From Lacrimispora celerecrescens (GTDB taxonomy: Bacteria; Bacillota; Clostridia; Lachnospirales; Lachnospiraceae): a stretch of 64,000 bases of DNA. The notes under the pieces were generated by a model that saw only the letters and a program-made list of their open reading frames with translations, ran no database searches and was not told the DNA's origin. How positions within the stretch are numbered: the stretch's first letter is position 1; each line of letters begins with the position of its first letter. Shown here in pieces: positions 17,508 to 25,568 of the stretch. The position numbers were made by a program, and so were the translations under genes. The stretch is from positions 1 to 64,000 of the forward strand of contig NZ_JPME01000007.1 in the NCBI RefSeq assembly GCF_000732605.1. The letters run 5' to 3'.

Positions 17508-19223
17508 TTACTCCATATATCCGCCCTTCATTGGCGATACTGCACGTTCACTGAATATTTTCAATACTCCCGACTGGTATTTTGAAGGTCTTGGCTGCCA
17601 CTTCTCCCGCCGTTCCTTAAGAATCTTTTCCATCTCATCTTCTGTCCTTCGCTGGCCCTTTACGCCTACAATTGCAAGGATCCGGTTAGGAATATCAATT
17701 TGGATCATATCCCCTTCCTCCACCAGCGCAATCGGTCCGCCTTCTGCCGCTTCCGGTGAAACATGCCCGATGGAGGGACCGGTGGATGCTCCTGAGAAAC
17801 GTCCGTCTGTGATCAGGGCGATGGTGCTTCCAAGCTCTTTATCTGATGAGATCGCCTCAGAGGTGTAGAACATTTCCGGCATTCCGCTTCCCTTAGGACC
17901 TTCATACCGGATAAATACAGCATCGCCAGGTTTTACACGGTGTTTTAAGACTGCATTAATCGCTTCTTCCTCGCTGTCAAAGGGGCGTGCATTTAACACC
18001 GCGTGAAACATCTCCTTTGGACATGCGGTATGCTTAATGACCGCACCCTCCGGTGCCAGATTTCCTTTTAAAATAGCAATAGCCCCATCTGTACCGATGG
18101 CATCATGAAACGGCCGGATTATTTCTTCTTTTTTCACCCCTACCCTGGCACAATATTCATCGCATTTGTCATAAAAACCACTTTGCTTCAGCATATCAAG
18201 ATTTTCACCCAGAGTCTTTCCTGTCACTGTCATTGCATCTAAGTGAAGTACAGATTTAATCTCTTCCATAATTCTGGGCACACCACCTGCATAGTAGAAG
18301 TACTGGGCCGGCCATTTTCCTGCAGGCCGGATATCAAGCAGATAATGGGCGCCTCTGTGCAGCCGGTCAAACATCTCAGAATCTATTTCCAGTCCGAATT
18401 CATGGGCAATAGCCGGCATATGAATCAAGGAATTGGTAGAGCCGGATATGGCGGCATGCACCATGATCGCATTTTCAAAGGATTTCATTGTGACAATATC
18501 TCTTGGTCTTATTCCACTTTTCGCAAGTTCTATAATCTGGTGTCCGGCTCTTTCAGCCACATCCTTTAAATCCGGGCAGGTTGCGGGCATAAGCGCGGAA
18601 CCTGGAAGCATAAGGCCAAGGGCCTCTCCCATGACCTGCATGGTTGATGCCGTTCCCATAAAGGAACAGGCTCCACAGGAAGGGCAGGCGTGCTGCTTAT
18701 AATATTCCAGTTTTTCCGGTTCCAGTTCCCCTCTCTGGCACATCGCACTATACTTACCAATCTGTTCCAAGGTAAGAAGATCCGGACCGGCATCCATAAC
18801 ACCACCAGTTACCAGAATGGAGGGCATATTCACCCGGCCGATTGCCATAAGATGAGCAGGCACCGCCTTATCGCAGCTTGAAATATATACTCCGCCGTCA
18901 AAGGGAGTTGCGCCCGCATGAATTTCAATCATATTGCAGATCGTATCACGGGAGACCAGAGAATAATTAATGCCGTCATGGCCCTGTGCCATTCCATCGC
19001 AGATATCCGTTGTAAAATATCTGGCTGCTTTTCCTCCCTTATCTCTTACCCCATCCACGGTCTTATTCACCAGCTCCAGCAGATGAGCGCTTCCCGGATG
19101 GCTGTCCCCAAAGGTACTCTCTACCATGATCTGCATTTTAGAAAGGTCCTCTACCTTCCAGCCCATACCCATCCGAAGCGGGTCCATTTCCGGAGCCAGT
19201 TTCCGAATATCCTGACTAACCAT
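17508..19223 (-). CDS. IlvD/Edd-family dehydratase, possibly for a sugar acid
   Basis: This 571-aa iron-sulfur dehydratase has the family cysteines in ICDGMAQGHDG, ISSCDKAVPAHL and CPSCGACSFMGTAS. The C-terminal SGASTGPSIGHVSPEAAEGG block forms the substrate pocket. The family includes dihydroxy-acid dehydratase for branched-chain amino acids and dehydratases for xylonate, arabinonate and similar acids. It stands alone beside a divergent FadR-type GntR regulator and a sugar transporter, not with other ilv genes, so a sugar-acid substrate is favoured. The start follows GGAAAGGGG. The promoter is consensus and carries a candidate operator. Confidence 0.85.
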   Translation of the reverse strand: MVSQDIRKLAPEMDPLRMGMGWKVEDLSKMQIMVESTFGDSHPGSAHLLELVNKTVDGVRDKGGKAARYFTTDICDGMAQGHDGINYSLVSRDTICNMIEIHAGATPFDGGVYISSCDKAVPAHLMAIGRVNMPSILVTGGVMDAGPDLLTLEQIGKYSAMCQRGELEPEKLEYYKQHACPSCGACSFMGTASTMQVMGEALGLMLPGSALMPATCPDLKDVAERAGHQIIELAKSGIRPRDIVTMKSFENAIMVHAAISGSTNSLIHMPAIAHEFGLEIDSEMFDRLHRGAHYLLDIRPAGKWPAQYFYYAGGVPRIMEEIKSVLHLDAMTVTGKTLGENLDMLKQSGFYDKCDEYCARVGVKKEEIIRPFHDAIGTDGAIAILKGNLAPEGAVIKHTACPKEMFHAVLNARPFDSEEEAINAVLKHRVKPGDAVFIRYEGPKGSGMPEMFYTSEAISSDKELGSTIALITDGRFSGASTGPSIGHVSPEAAEGGPIALVEEGDMIQIDIPNRILAIVGVKGQRRTEDEMEKILKERREKWQPRPSKYQSGVLKIFSERAVSPMKGGYME

Positions 19224-19276
19224 AATAATGCCCCTTTCCTATTTATCTTGTATTTTTAATTTTGTATTTATATCTA

Positions 19277-19305
19277 ATTATAATAATTCATCATATGATT
19301 GTCAA
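19277..19305 (-). promoter_or_regulatory. dehydratase promoter with palindromic operator in the spacer
   Basis: On the minus strand TTGACA (19300-19305) and TATAAT (19277-19282) match consensus with a 17-base spacer. The perfect palindrome ATCATATGAT (19290-19299) sits inside the spacer. The divergent GntR regulator is the likely repressor. Confidence 0.85.
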
Positions 19306-19507
19306 CTATCCTGTTTGATTAACTTCATTATTTCATGTATTTTCCTAAAATTATCATGTATACTACTATATGACACGTGTTCTCTACAATAATTCATCAG
19401 ACCAATATTTAAATACTTCTTACTCATCTGATCCATTTACACTTGAAGGAATCAGAAATTGCCTTTATAATCATATAAGACGATTAACCAGCGGAAAGGA
19501 CTTTGCC

Positions 19508-20215
19508 ATGACTCCATCACATAAATCGCTTGCCGATACAACAGCAGAAGGAATCATTAAATATATCATTGATAATAAATTAAAAGAAGGAGCACAGCTT
19601 CCCAATGAAACTACGCTTTCCTCTCTTATGGGAGTCGGGCGGAGCACTCTGCGGGAAGCCATACGGGCTCTTGTTTCACGTAATATTCTTACGGTTCAGC
19701 AGGGATCCGGAATCTACGTCTGTCACAATACCGGTGTGGCTGATGATCCCCTTGGTTTCATATTTATAGAGAATAAGGAAAAACTGGTGGCTGATCTTTT
19801 AGAATTCCGTATGATGATCGAGCCAAGGGTAGCTGCTTTGGCTGCTTCAAAGGCCACTCCAGATCAGGCCGAGGAGCTTCTCCACCTGGCGGAACGGGTA
19901 GCCGAATGCTACGACTTAGGAAAATCCCACTCAGAAGCCGATGCCATTTTCCACGCTAAGATTGCAGAAATCAGCGGGAATGTCATAGTACCTCAGCTTG
20001 AGCCTCTTATTATGCATGCCATTGATATGCTGATTGACATTACCCATTCCGAATTAAAAGAAGAAACCATAAAAACACATATGGCGATTGTAAATGCCAT
20101 ACAAAAAAACGATCCCATTGCCGCACAGGATGCCATGACTCTTCATCTCATTTATAACCGGGATCGTTTGCGCAAGGCCAATGAAAAAAGTTCTCTTAAT
20201 AATTCCCATCAATAA
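19508..20215 (+). CDS. FadR-subfamily GntR transcriptional regulator
   Basis: This 235-aa regulator has a winged HTH at about residues 5-75 (GAQLPNETTLSSLMGVGRSTLREAIRAL) and an all-helical FCD effector domain (LLEFRMMIEPRVAALAA...ADAIFHAKIAEISGN) that usually binds a carboxylate through a metal site. The ATG at 19508 follows GGAAAGGA at 7 bases; a longer frame to 19370 runs through promoter sequence and is rejected. It is divergent from the dehydratase and probably represses it until the sugar acid appears. Confidence 0.88.
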   Translation: MTPSHKSLADTTAEGIIKYIIDNKLKEGAQLPNETTLSSLMGVGRSTLREAIRALVSRNILTVQQGSGIYVCHNTGVADDPLGFIFIENKEKLVADLLEFRMMIEPRVAALAASKATPDQAEELLHLAERVAECYDLGKSHSEADAIFHAKIAEISGNVIVPQLEPLIMHAIDMLIDITHSELKEETIKTHMAIVNAIQKNDPIAAQDAMTLHLIYNRDRLRKANEKSSLNNSHQ

Positions 20216-20258
20216 AAGGGGCATTCCAAAGATTCTTTTACCTTTGGAATGCCCTAAA
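20214..20258. terminator. strong terminator between gntR and ccdA-tlpA
   Basis: GGGCATTCCAAAG (20219-20231) pairs with CTTTGGAATGCCC (20242-20254) in a perfect 13-bp stem. The minus side is followed by CTTTTATT, so it mainly ends the ccdA-tlpA transcript and may also end gntR. Confidence 0.9.
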
Positions 20259-20288
20259 TTACTCTTTATTATTAATAAAATCGGCGGA

Positions 20289-21620
20289 TTATTTCCGCTG
20301 CCCCTTCATGGTTTGCTCTATAATACTGCGCATTGTATCTTCAGAAAGCTGACCGCTTGCATAACCAAATACATTGCCATCCTTATCAATCATAAACGTG
20401 GTCGGATAAGAGAATACTCCGTAAGATTCAAATAAATCCGCATTCGTGTCCATCAGAACCGGATACGTGTATCCATTATCTTTCAGGAATTGTTTAATTC
20501 CCTCTTCGTCTTTTTCATTCCCATAATTAGGAGCTGCCACACCCAGAACGACTAGTGCATTATCTCCCTCTGTGTCGGCGGTTTCATATATTTTCTGGAT
20601 GTCCGGCATCTCTGCCCTGCATGGAGGGCACCAGGTCGCCCAGAAGTTTAAAAAGATCGTCTTTCCTTTATAATCAGAGAGAGAATGGGTATTGCCGTAC
20701 TGATCGGTTAAAGTAAAATCAACTGCCGGAAGAGGCTGATTTGCTTCATCTGACTCATCAGTATTTCCCGGTTCCGATGCAGATTCTTCTTCCAATGCAG
20801 ACTCTTCTTCCGATATGGGTTCTTCTTCCGATGCTTCTGTAGCTGTTTCCGGCTGCGGTGTCTCCCTTGATTCTGTTACCGTAGGAGATGGAATAGTTGA
20901 AAGGTATCCGGTCACTGCATTCATCTTTCCGGTGAACATTAAAATTCCCATAAATACCATGAGAACTCCTCCGACTTTTACCCCATTCTTTGCAATATTG
21001 CCGTGAGCCTTAAAGAATTCAAGCACTGTGGTGGTAAAGAATCCTACTGCCAGAAACGGCAGAACAAACCCCAGTGTGTATACTCCGATCAGGACAAAGC
21101 CCATTGCCTTTGTGGAGGCTGAGGCTGCCATAAGCAGGACGCTGGCTAGGGCCGGTCCCACACAGGGCGTCCAGGCAAAGCTGAATGTAAAGCCCATGAT
21201 TAACGCGGTTAAGGGAGACATGGCCAGGGTATTAAGGGAAAATGGCAGTCTGCGTTCTCTTCCTAATACAGAAGAAGTCCCAAATACTCCTAATTGGTAT
21301 AAACCGAATAAAACTACCAGGATACCTCCCACTCTTGCAAAAATAAGCTGGTTTGATTTAAAAAAGCTTCCAAGAGCTGAGAATCCCAGCCCCAGCAGGA
21401 AGAATGCGAAGCTGACCCCGATAACAAAGCAGACAGTGTGAATCATAACCTTGCTGCGTTTATAATAAATCCGCCCGTCTTCCCCCCGGACTCCCGTCCC
21501 TCCCGACAGATACCCTATGTAAAGCGGAATGAGTGGCAGCACACAGGGAGAAAAGAAGCTGATAATCCCCTGAAGAAACACGGTCATAACTGGAATACTT
21601 ACGTCGATAGAAAAGCCCAA
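20289..21620 (-). CDS. CcdA/DsbD transmembrane domain fused to a TlpA-like thioredoxin
   Basis: This 443-aa protein moves reducing equivalents across the membrane to an outward-facing thioredoxin. The CcdA part has six helices within about residues 10-240 and membrane cysteines in FSPCVLPL and WTPCVGPA. A long Glu/Ser-rich linker (about 245-300) leads to a TlpA/ResA-type thioredoxin with WCPPC near residues 329-333. The start is TTG at 21620, set by AAAGGAGGT about 7 bases upstream. It is the rightmost gene in the feoB element. Confidence 0.9.
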   Translation of the reverse strand: MGFSIDVSIPVMTVFLQGIISFFSPCVLPLIPLYIGYLSGGTGVRGEDGRIYYKRSKVMIHTVCFVIGVSFAFFLLGLGFSALGSFFKSNQLIFARVGGILVVLFGLYQLGVFGTSSVLGRERRLPFSLNTLAMSPLTALIMGFTFSFAWTPCVGPALASVLLMAASASTKAMGFVLIGVYTLGFVLPFLAVGFFTTTVLEFFKAHGNIAKNGVKVGGVLMVFMGILMFTGKMNAVTGYLSTIPSPTVTESRETPQPETATEASEEEPISEEESALEEESASEPGNTDESDEANQPLPAVDFTLTDQYGNTHSLSDYKGKTIFLNFWATWCPPCRAEMPDIQKIYETADTEGDNALVVLGVAAPNYGNEKDEEGIKQFLKDNGYTYPVLMDTNADLFESYGVFSYPTTFMIDKDGNVFGYASGQLSEDTMRSIIEQTMKGQRK

Positions 21621-21774
21621 ATACTGTACCTCCTTTTAAGGTTGTGCCATATGTTACTGATTTCCGGCGTTTTTAGTTGTGATTCTGTATTATTTTCAGT
21701 TACAGTTTTGCGTGTAAATAAATATACCATCTCAAAGAAAAAGTGTCAAGTCAAACATGGAAGAATCAAAAAAA

Positions 21775-21797
21775 GCATAGATTTCCTTTGTCACATG
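21775..21797. other. right attachment junction (inner arm plus att core)
   Basis: The inner arm GCATAGATTTCC (21775-21786) is the near-perfect inverted partner of the left arm. It is followed by TTTGT and the core CACATG (21792-21797). feoB sequence begins to the right. The first in-frame stop of the truncated FeoB is created exactly here. Confidence 0.85.
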
Positions 21798-23098
21798 GTA
21801 AGCGCCTGCTTTCCGCAAGCGGAACACTTTTTAAAGCATCGGTCTAAATTAAATGCCACTCTGGGAAGGTATCCAAAATCCTCCAAAAGAGTAAACAACG
21901 GGAAAAAGATTGCCATAGGAGGAAGCATTACCGATACGACCCAGGCAAGAACCCGGTAAACGCCATGGATCAGCAGTTCAGTGATAATCACCGGCACACC
22001 GGAGGCGTCAGCCAGCCCGACTAGCCACGCTTCTAACTTAAACAACACGTTGCTGATTAATTCTGACGGATAATTGGCTCCTGTTATGGTAATCCAGAAG
22101 ATTCCAAGTAAAACCAGGAACATAATGGGAAAGCCCGTAGCCTTACTGGTAAAAATCCAATCCAGCTTCCGGTCTTTCCGGTTATAGGTCTGGTTTTCGT
22201 ATTCCACGATACCCTTACATAAATCTTCCGCCTTATTTATGAAAACAGCTGCCATATCGTCGCTTACCTGTTCCTGGGTGATCCCGGCAGCCTTCCATTC
22301 TTCCCATATTTCAGCTAGGCAGGAAGTCACTTCTTCTGTCTCAGCCACCGGCTTTCGATATTTTCTTACAGCTTCCATCAAGTTATCATTGGCATCGAGC
22401 AGTCTGGCACACAGCCAGCGGGCCTCTTCCTTTCCTTTGGCCACTTGTTCTATTGCAGGCAGGAGTCTGGCAATGGCATCTTCAATGTATTGGGGATATT
22501 GGATGAGAGCAGGTTTTTCCCCTTCCTCCTCTGTTTGTTCCAGGCAGCGTTTTAAGCCGGTATAGATCTGATCCAGTCCCTGATTGCTCCTGGCTGCAGT
22601 CCCTGCAACCGGGACCCCCAGGCGCTGTTCCAGCATATCAAGGTGCAGGGAAATTTTCTTCTTTTTCGCCTCATCCATAAGGTTTACACACACCACCACT
22701 TTAGTCGTGGCCTCCATGATCTGCAGCACCAGGTTTAGGTTCCTCTCCAGGCATGTGGCATCACAGACTACGACTACTGCATCCGGGTTTTCAAAGCAAA
22801 TAAAATCTCTGGCTACCTCTTCTTCCGTGGAATGTGCCATCAGGGAATAGCATCCCGGAATATCCACCATCACGTATCCCTGCTGTCCATCCGAACACCA
22901 GCCCTGGGCGTTGGCAACGGTTTTTCCCGGCCAATTTCCTGTATGCTGGTTCATCCCAGTAAGCTGGTTAAATACCGTGCTTTTACCCACATTGGGATTT
23001 CCGGCCAGCGCAATGACCTTATCGTCTTCCTTGCGTTTCTTAATTTCCAGACCACAGTCCACAGACTTTATTCCCATTGATTCCCTGCTTAATCCCAT
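21791..23098 (-). pseudogene. feoB: N-terminal half of FeoB, severed by the integrated element
   Basis: This half keeps the whole cytosolic GTPase domain: G1 at residues 33-40 (GNPNVGKS), switch threonine 60, G3 DIPG (79-82) and G4 NLMDEA (139-144). It also keeps the helical GDI-like domain and the first membrane helices. Translation ends in ...CGKQALTM then TGA, where the TGA is formed by element sequence. The rest of the protein is at 6823-7668. A truncated product may still be made because feoA and the start region are intact, but it lacks most of the pore. Confidence 0.93.
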
Positions 23099-23100
23099 AC

Positions 23101-23403
23101 CTATTCCTCCAGCGAAACGGCGGCAGCCACCATTTCTTTTCCAAAATGACGATTCGCTTTTTCCTCTCCATTTGACTGCACCAGGACACGGCCGGAATCC
23201 TCACTTCTGAGAGCGATCACCGCACCCCGTATTAAAAATGCCGTAGGATCTCCTAAAGGGCTTTTTCCAAGACACTCCACAGTAGTACCCTCTATAATTC
23301 CAATATCCTGTAAACGCCTTCTCATATCATCATAGGCGGCCAGCTTTGCGATCACTGCTTTCTGACCCCTTTTTAAATCTGCTAAACAAATATTTTCTGA
23401 CAT
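23101..23403 (-). CDS. feoA: ferrous iron transport protein A
   Basis: This 100-aa SH3-like cytosolic protein supports FeoB-mediated Fe(II) uptake. The family pattern is clear: LADLKRGQKAVIAKL, RRRLQDIGIIEGTTVE, then SPLGDPTAFLIRG and the strand VIALRSEDSGRVLV. The ATG at 23403 follows GGAGG at 7 bases. feoB starts two bases after its stop, so the pair was one operon before the insertion split feoB. Confidence 0.9.
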   Translation of the reverse strand: MSENICLADLKRGQKAVIAKLAAYDDMRRRLQDIGIIEGTTVECLGKSPLGDPTAFLIRGAVIALRSEDSGRVLVQSNGEEKANRHFGKEMVAAAVSLEE

Positions 23404-23501
23404 TCTTCTGCCTCCATTCATCTAAAAAAGTTTCCATATCCTAACATATGCAGGAAATAAAAATCAGGTTCCAATTTATTTACACTGCTTTTTTCTATGT
23501 G

Positions 23502-23553
23502 AATAGGGCAGCCAAAAAGTCGATTACCAACTTTTTAGCCGCCCTATTTTTAT
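23502..23553 (+). terminator. strong hairpin with a T-tract on the plus side
   Basis: AATAGGGC (23502-23509) pairs with GCCCTATT (23541-23548), and AAAAAGT with ACTTTTT inside it. The T-rich tail is on the plus strand although both neighbouring genes are minus. It may end antisense transcription or act as a 3' processing structure for the lyase transcript. Confidence 0.6.
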
Positions 23554-23556
23554 TCG

Positions 23557-25554
23557 TTACATCTTATGGGTCTTACTCCATTTCCTTCCGTCCTTTTCCC
23601 CTTCCACTTCAATCACAATGCAGTCCCCATCTTCAGAAAAGTTTACATTCTTAATCAGACAAGGCCCATTGCTGCTGGTAATCACATGGGCAAATACAAG
23701 ATCCGGTCCATACCCGCGTTCGATCTGATAATTGATATCAGATATAGAGGGGTTATCCGGCCCAATTCCTTCAAACAATTCCTTCCCATTGTTCCAGGTA
23801 AATACCCGAGTATGTATATCTCCATCCTCATAATCATGAATCATATTGGTTTGATCTTCTGACAGTACGGCCTTTTTCATATGATGAAGATAGCTATATG
23901 GTTTCTTGTCAGAAAACATTTCTATTTCCATACCCTCAGGCTGTTTTATCCGATTTCCGGAAAAATGCATGACCCAGTCAACAGGCAGTTCATTCCCTGC
24001 CCCCTTTACCTGGAATACTTCCGCAAAATAATCTTCCTCCCAAGCAATCTTTCTCACCATTTTTACAGGTCGGTAAGTTTCTTCCTTCCACTGAACGATG
24101 GTAAAACTGTCCGGCATTTCATAAGGTATGGTCCAATCCGCTTCCGCTTCCACATATACGCCCCCATCCCGTTCTTCATAACGGGTAAGCCTTGCATTAA
24201 CCGGGGACTGATTTTCTCCGCCGATGTTTACTGTATTGTGGGAACCTGTATTCTTATAAAAATCATAGTGCATAACCGCACCATATCCGGTAGTTCCAAG
24301 ATCAGGAGATATCCTCTTTCCATGAGCCAAATAACTGATGCCCAGGCGATCATAATGATCATGCTCCCCACCATAGCGGTCATGCTTTATAAGCAGATAT
24401 CTTTCATCCTTCCCTCTTAAAATCGTGCTCCCTGACTGCCCTGCGTCCACATGGTAATTTCCAAGCTCCATGCTGCACTTTTGCAGCACATCAACCCCAT
24501 AAATAAAGGCTTCCAGATTGTCTCTCTTTTCTTCTTCATACAGCCGGTTTAGTATATAAAGAAGCTTTTCTCCTCCCAGTTCCCGGTATGCAAATTCATA
24601 TAAATACAGGCTCGAGGATGTATGTCCGTAATTGGTATCATTCAGCATGGGAATACGGAATCCCGGCTCCAGATAGGATGCCAGCAGCTCCATCATGGCT
24701 TTATAATTTGGATGGCTGATATGGCTGTGTGGGGTATGAAGTGCAAATTTTTCATAAGCAAAGAAACTGGTCAGGGCATAAAAATGATAGCCGAGTGCCC
24801 CTTCAAACCACATGTGATCCGAAAGTACCCCGTTCTCCAGCTGATATAGGATCCCGTAAGGCTCATAAACGGCAAACTGGACATACCGGTCAATTCCGAA
24901 GATCAGTCCAATGATTGCAATGGCTGAGTTGATGATCACTTCATGATTGTGCAATTGGTTATGGCGGTGTTCCATCAAAAATTCAGCTCCAGGTATGAGC
25001 ATTTCCTTTCCAATGAACTCTTTTTCCTCTTCCGTCATAAAATCAGACAGCAGATCATAGCTCATTGCAAAGTTTCTAAGAAAATTAGCCTCATCAAGTG
25101 TCTGAGCGCCGGACTTACCGGGACCGTTATAAGGAATATTGCCGTGGACCTCATATTCCTTATAGTATCTGGAATATTCCATCATAATATCTATGGCCTT
25201 TCTAGCATAGTCACTTTCCCCTGTGATCAGATGGATCAGTCCCATCTGGAATGCCGCCGTGTAATTTCTGCTGTTAATGAATCCCCACCAGGTACTGTCA
25301 TAGGGCTCACCGGAATACACCCGTCCACAGGAGGGGCAGCTGTGATGATACTTATCGTTCCTGTCAAAAGTCAGCTGCACAGAACAATCCGGGCAGTAAT
25401 AAAAAAGAGTCCAGTTGGCGATTCCTGTTTTGGGAACCAAAACAGGAATCGCCATGATTTCTTTCACATCTTCCATGATACGATTAACGGCTGACTGCTG
25501 CCTTTGGAATTTTTCTTTCAAGTGCCGGATTTCCTGTTCTGTAAATTGAATCAT
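23557..25554 (-). CDS. heparinase II/III-family polysaccharide lyase-like protein
   Basis: This 665-aa protein has an N-terminal helical alginate-lyase/heparinase toroid domain (about 90-390, with the HNHEVIINSA and MWFEGALGYHFYA motifs). A heparinase II/III beta-sandwich follows (about 395-640: YLLIKHDRYGGEHDHYDRLG, GSHNTVNIGGENQS). Near residues 54-80 is a zinc-ribbon-like segment (YYCPDCSVQL...HHSCPSCGRVY). There is no signal peptide, so it should act in the cytosol on imported uronate oligosaccharides. It is the last gene of a six-gene transporter operon, which fits that role. The exact substrate cannot be told. Confidence 0.85.
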   Translation of the reverse strand: MIQFTEQEIRHLKEKFQRQQSAVNRIMEDVKEIMAIPVLVPKTGIANWTLFYYCPDCSVQLTFDRNDKYHHSCPSCGRVYSGEPYDSTWWGFINSRNYTAAFQMGLIHLITGESDYARKAIDIMMEYSRYYKEYEVHGNIPYNGPGKSGAQTLDEANFLRNFAMSYDLLSDFMTEEEKEFIGKEMLIPGAEFLMEHRHNQLHNHEVIINSAIAIIGLIFGIDRYVQFAVYEPYGILYQLENGVLSDHMWFEGALGYHFYALTSFFAYEKFALHTPHSHISHPNYKAMMELLASYLEPGFRIPMLNDTNYGHTSSSLYLYEFAYRELGGEKLLYILNRLYEEEKRDNLEAFIYGVDVLQKCSMELGNYHVDAGQSGSTILRGKDERYLLIKHDRYGGEHDHYDRLGISYLAHGKRISPDLGTTGYGAVMHYDFYKNTGSHNTVNIGGENQSPVNARLTRYEERDGGVYVEAEADWTIPYEMPDSFTIVQWKEETYRPVKMVRKIAWEEDYFAEVFQVKGAGNELPVDWVMHFSGNRIKQPEGMEIEMFSDKKPYSYLHHMKKAVLSEDQTNMIHDYEDGDIHTRVFTWNNGKELFEGIGPDNPSISDINYQIERGYGPDLVFAHVITSSNGPCLIKNVNFSEDGDCIVIEVEGEKDGRKWSKTHKM

Positions 25555-25568
25555 TTCTCCTAACCCTC

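Larger units (their letters stand above)
7664..21797. mobile_element. 14.1-kb serine-recombinase integrative element inserted in feoB
   Basis: Direct repeats CACATG lie at 7664-7669 and 21792-21797, so the unit is 14,128 bp. The recombinase gene ends 12 bases inside the left junction, the usual place for a serine integrase. Joining the inner flanks creates a 40-bp dyad: GCATAGATTTCC, TT, TGTCA, central CA, TGACA, GC, GGAAATTTATGC. The outer 12-mers match at 11 of 12 positions, a layout typical of a serine-integrase attP. Joining the outer flanks gives CCATG-CA-CATGG inside an intact feoB frame, the inferred attB. No conjugation or phage genes are present, so it is a non-conjugative or mobilisable-in-trans island. 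Confidence 0.9.

Noticed and set aside
21791-23098. FeoB N-terminal half as a naturally short GTPase
   Set aside because: The stop codon is made by element DNA at the CACATG junction, and the matching C-terminal half exists 14 kb away on the same strand.
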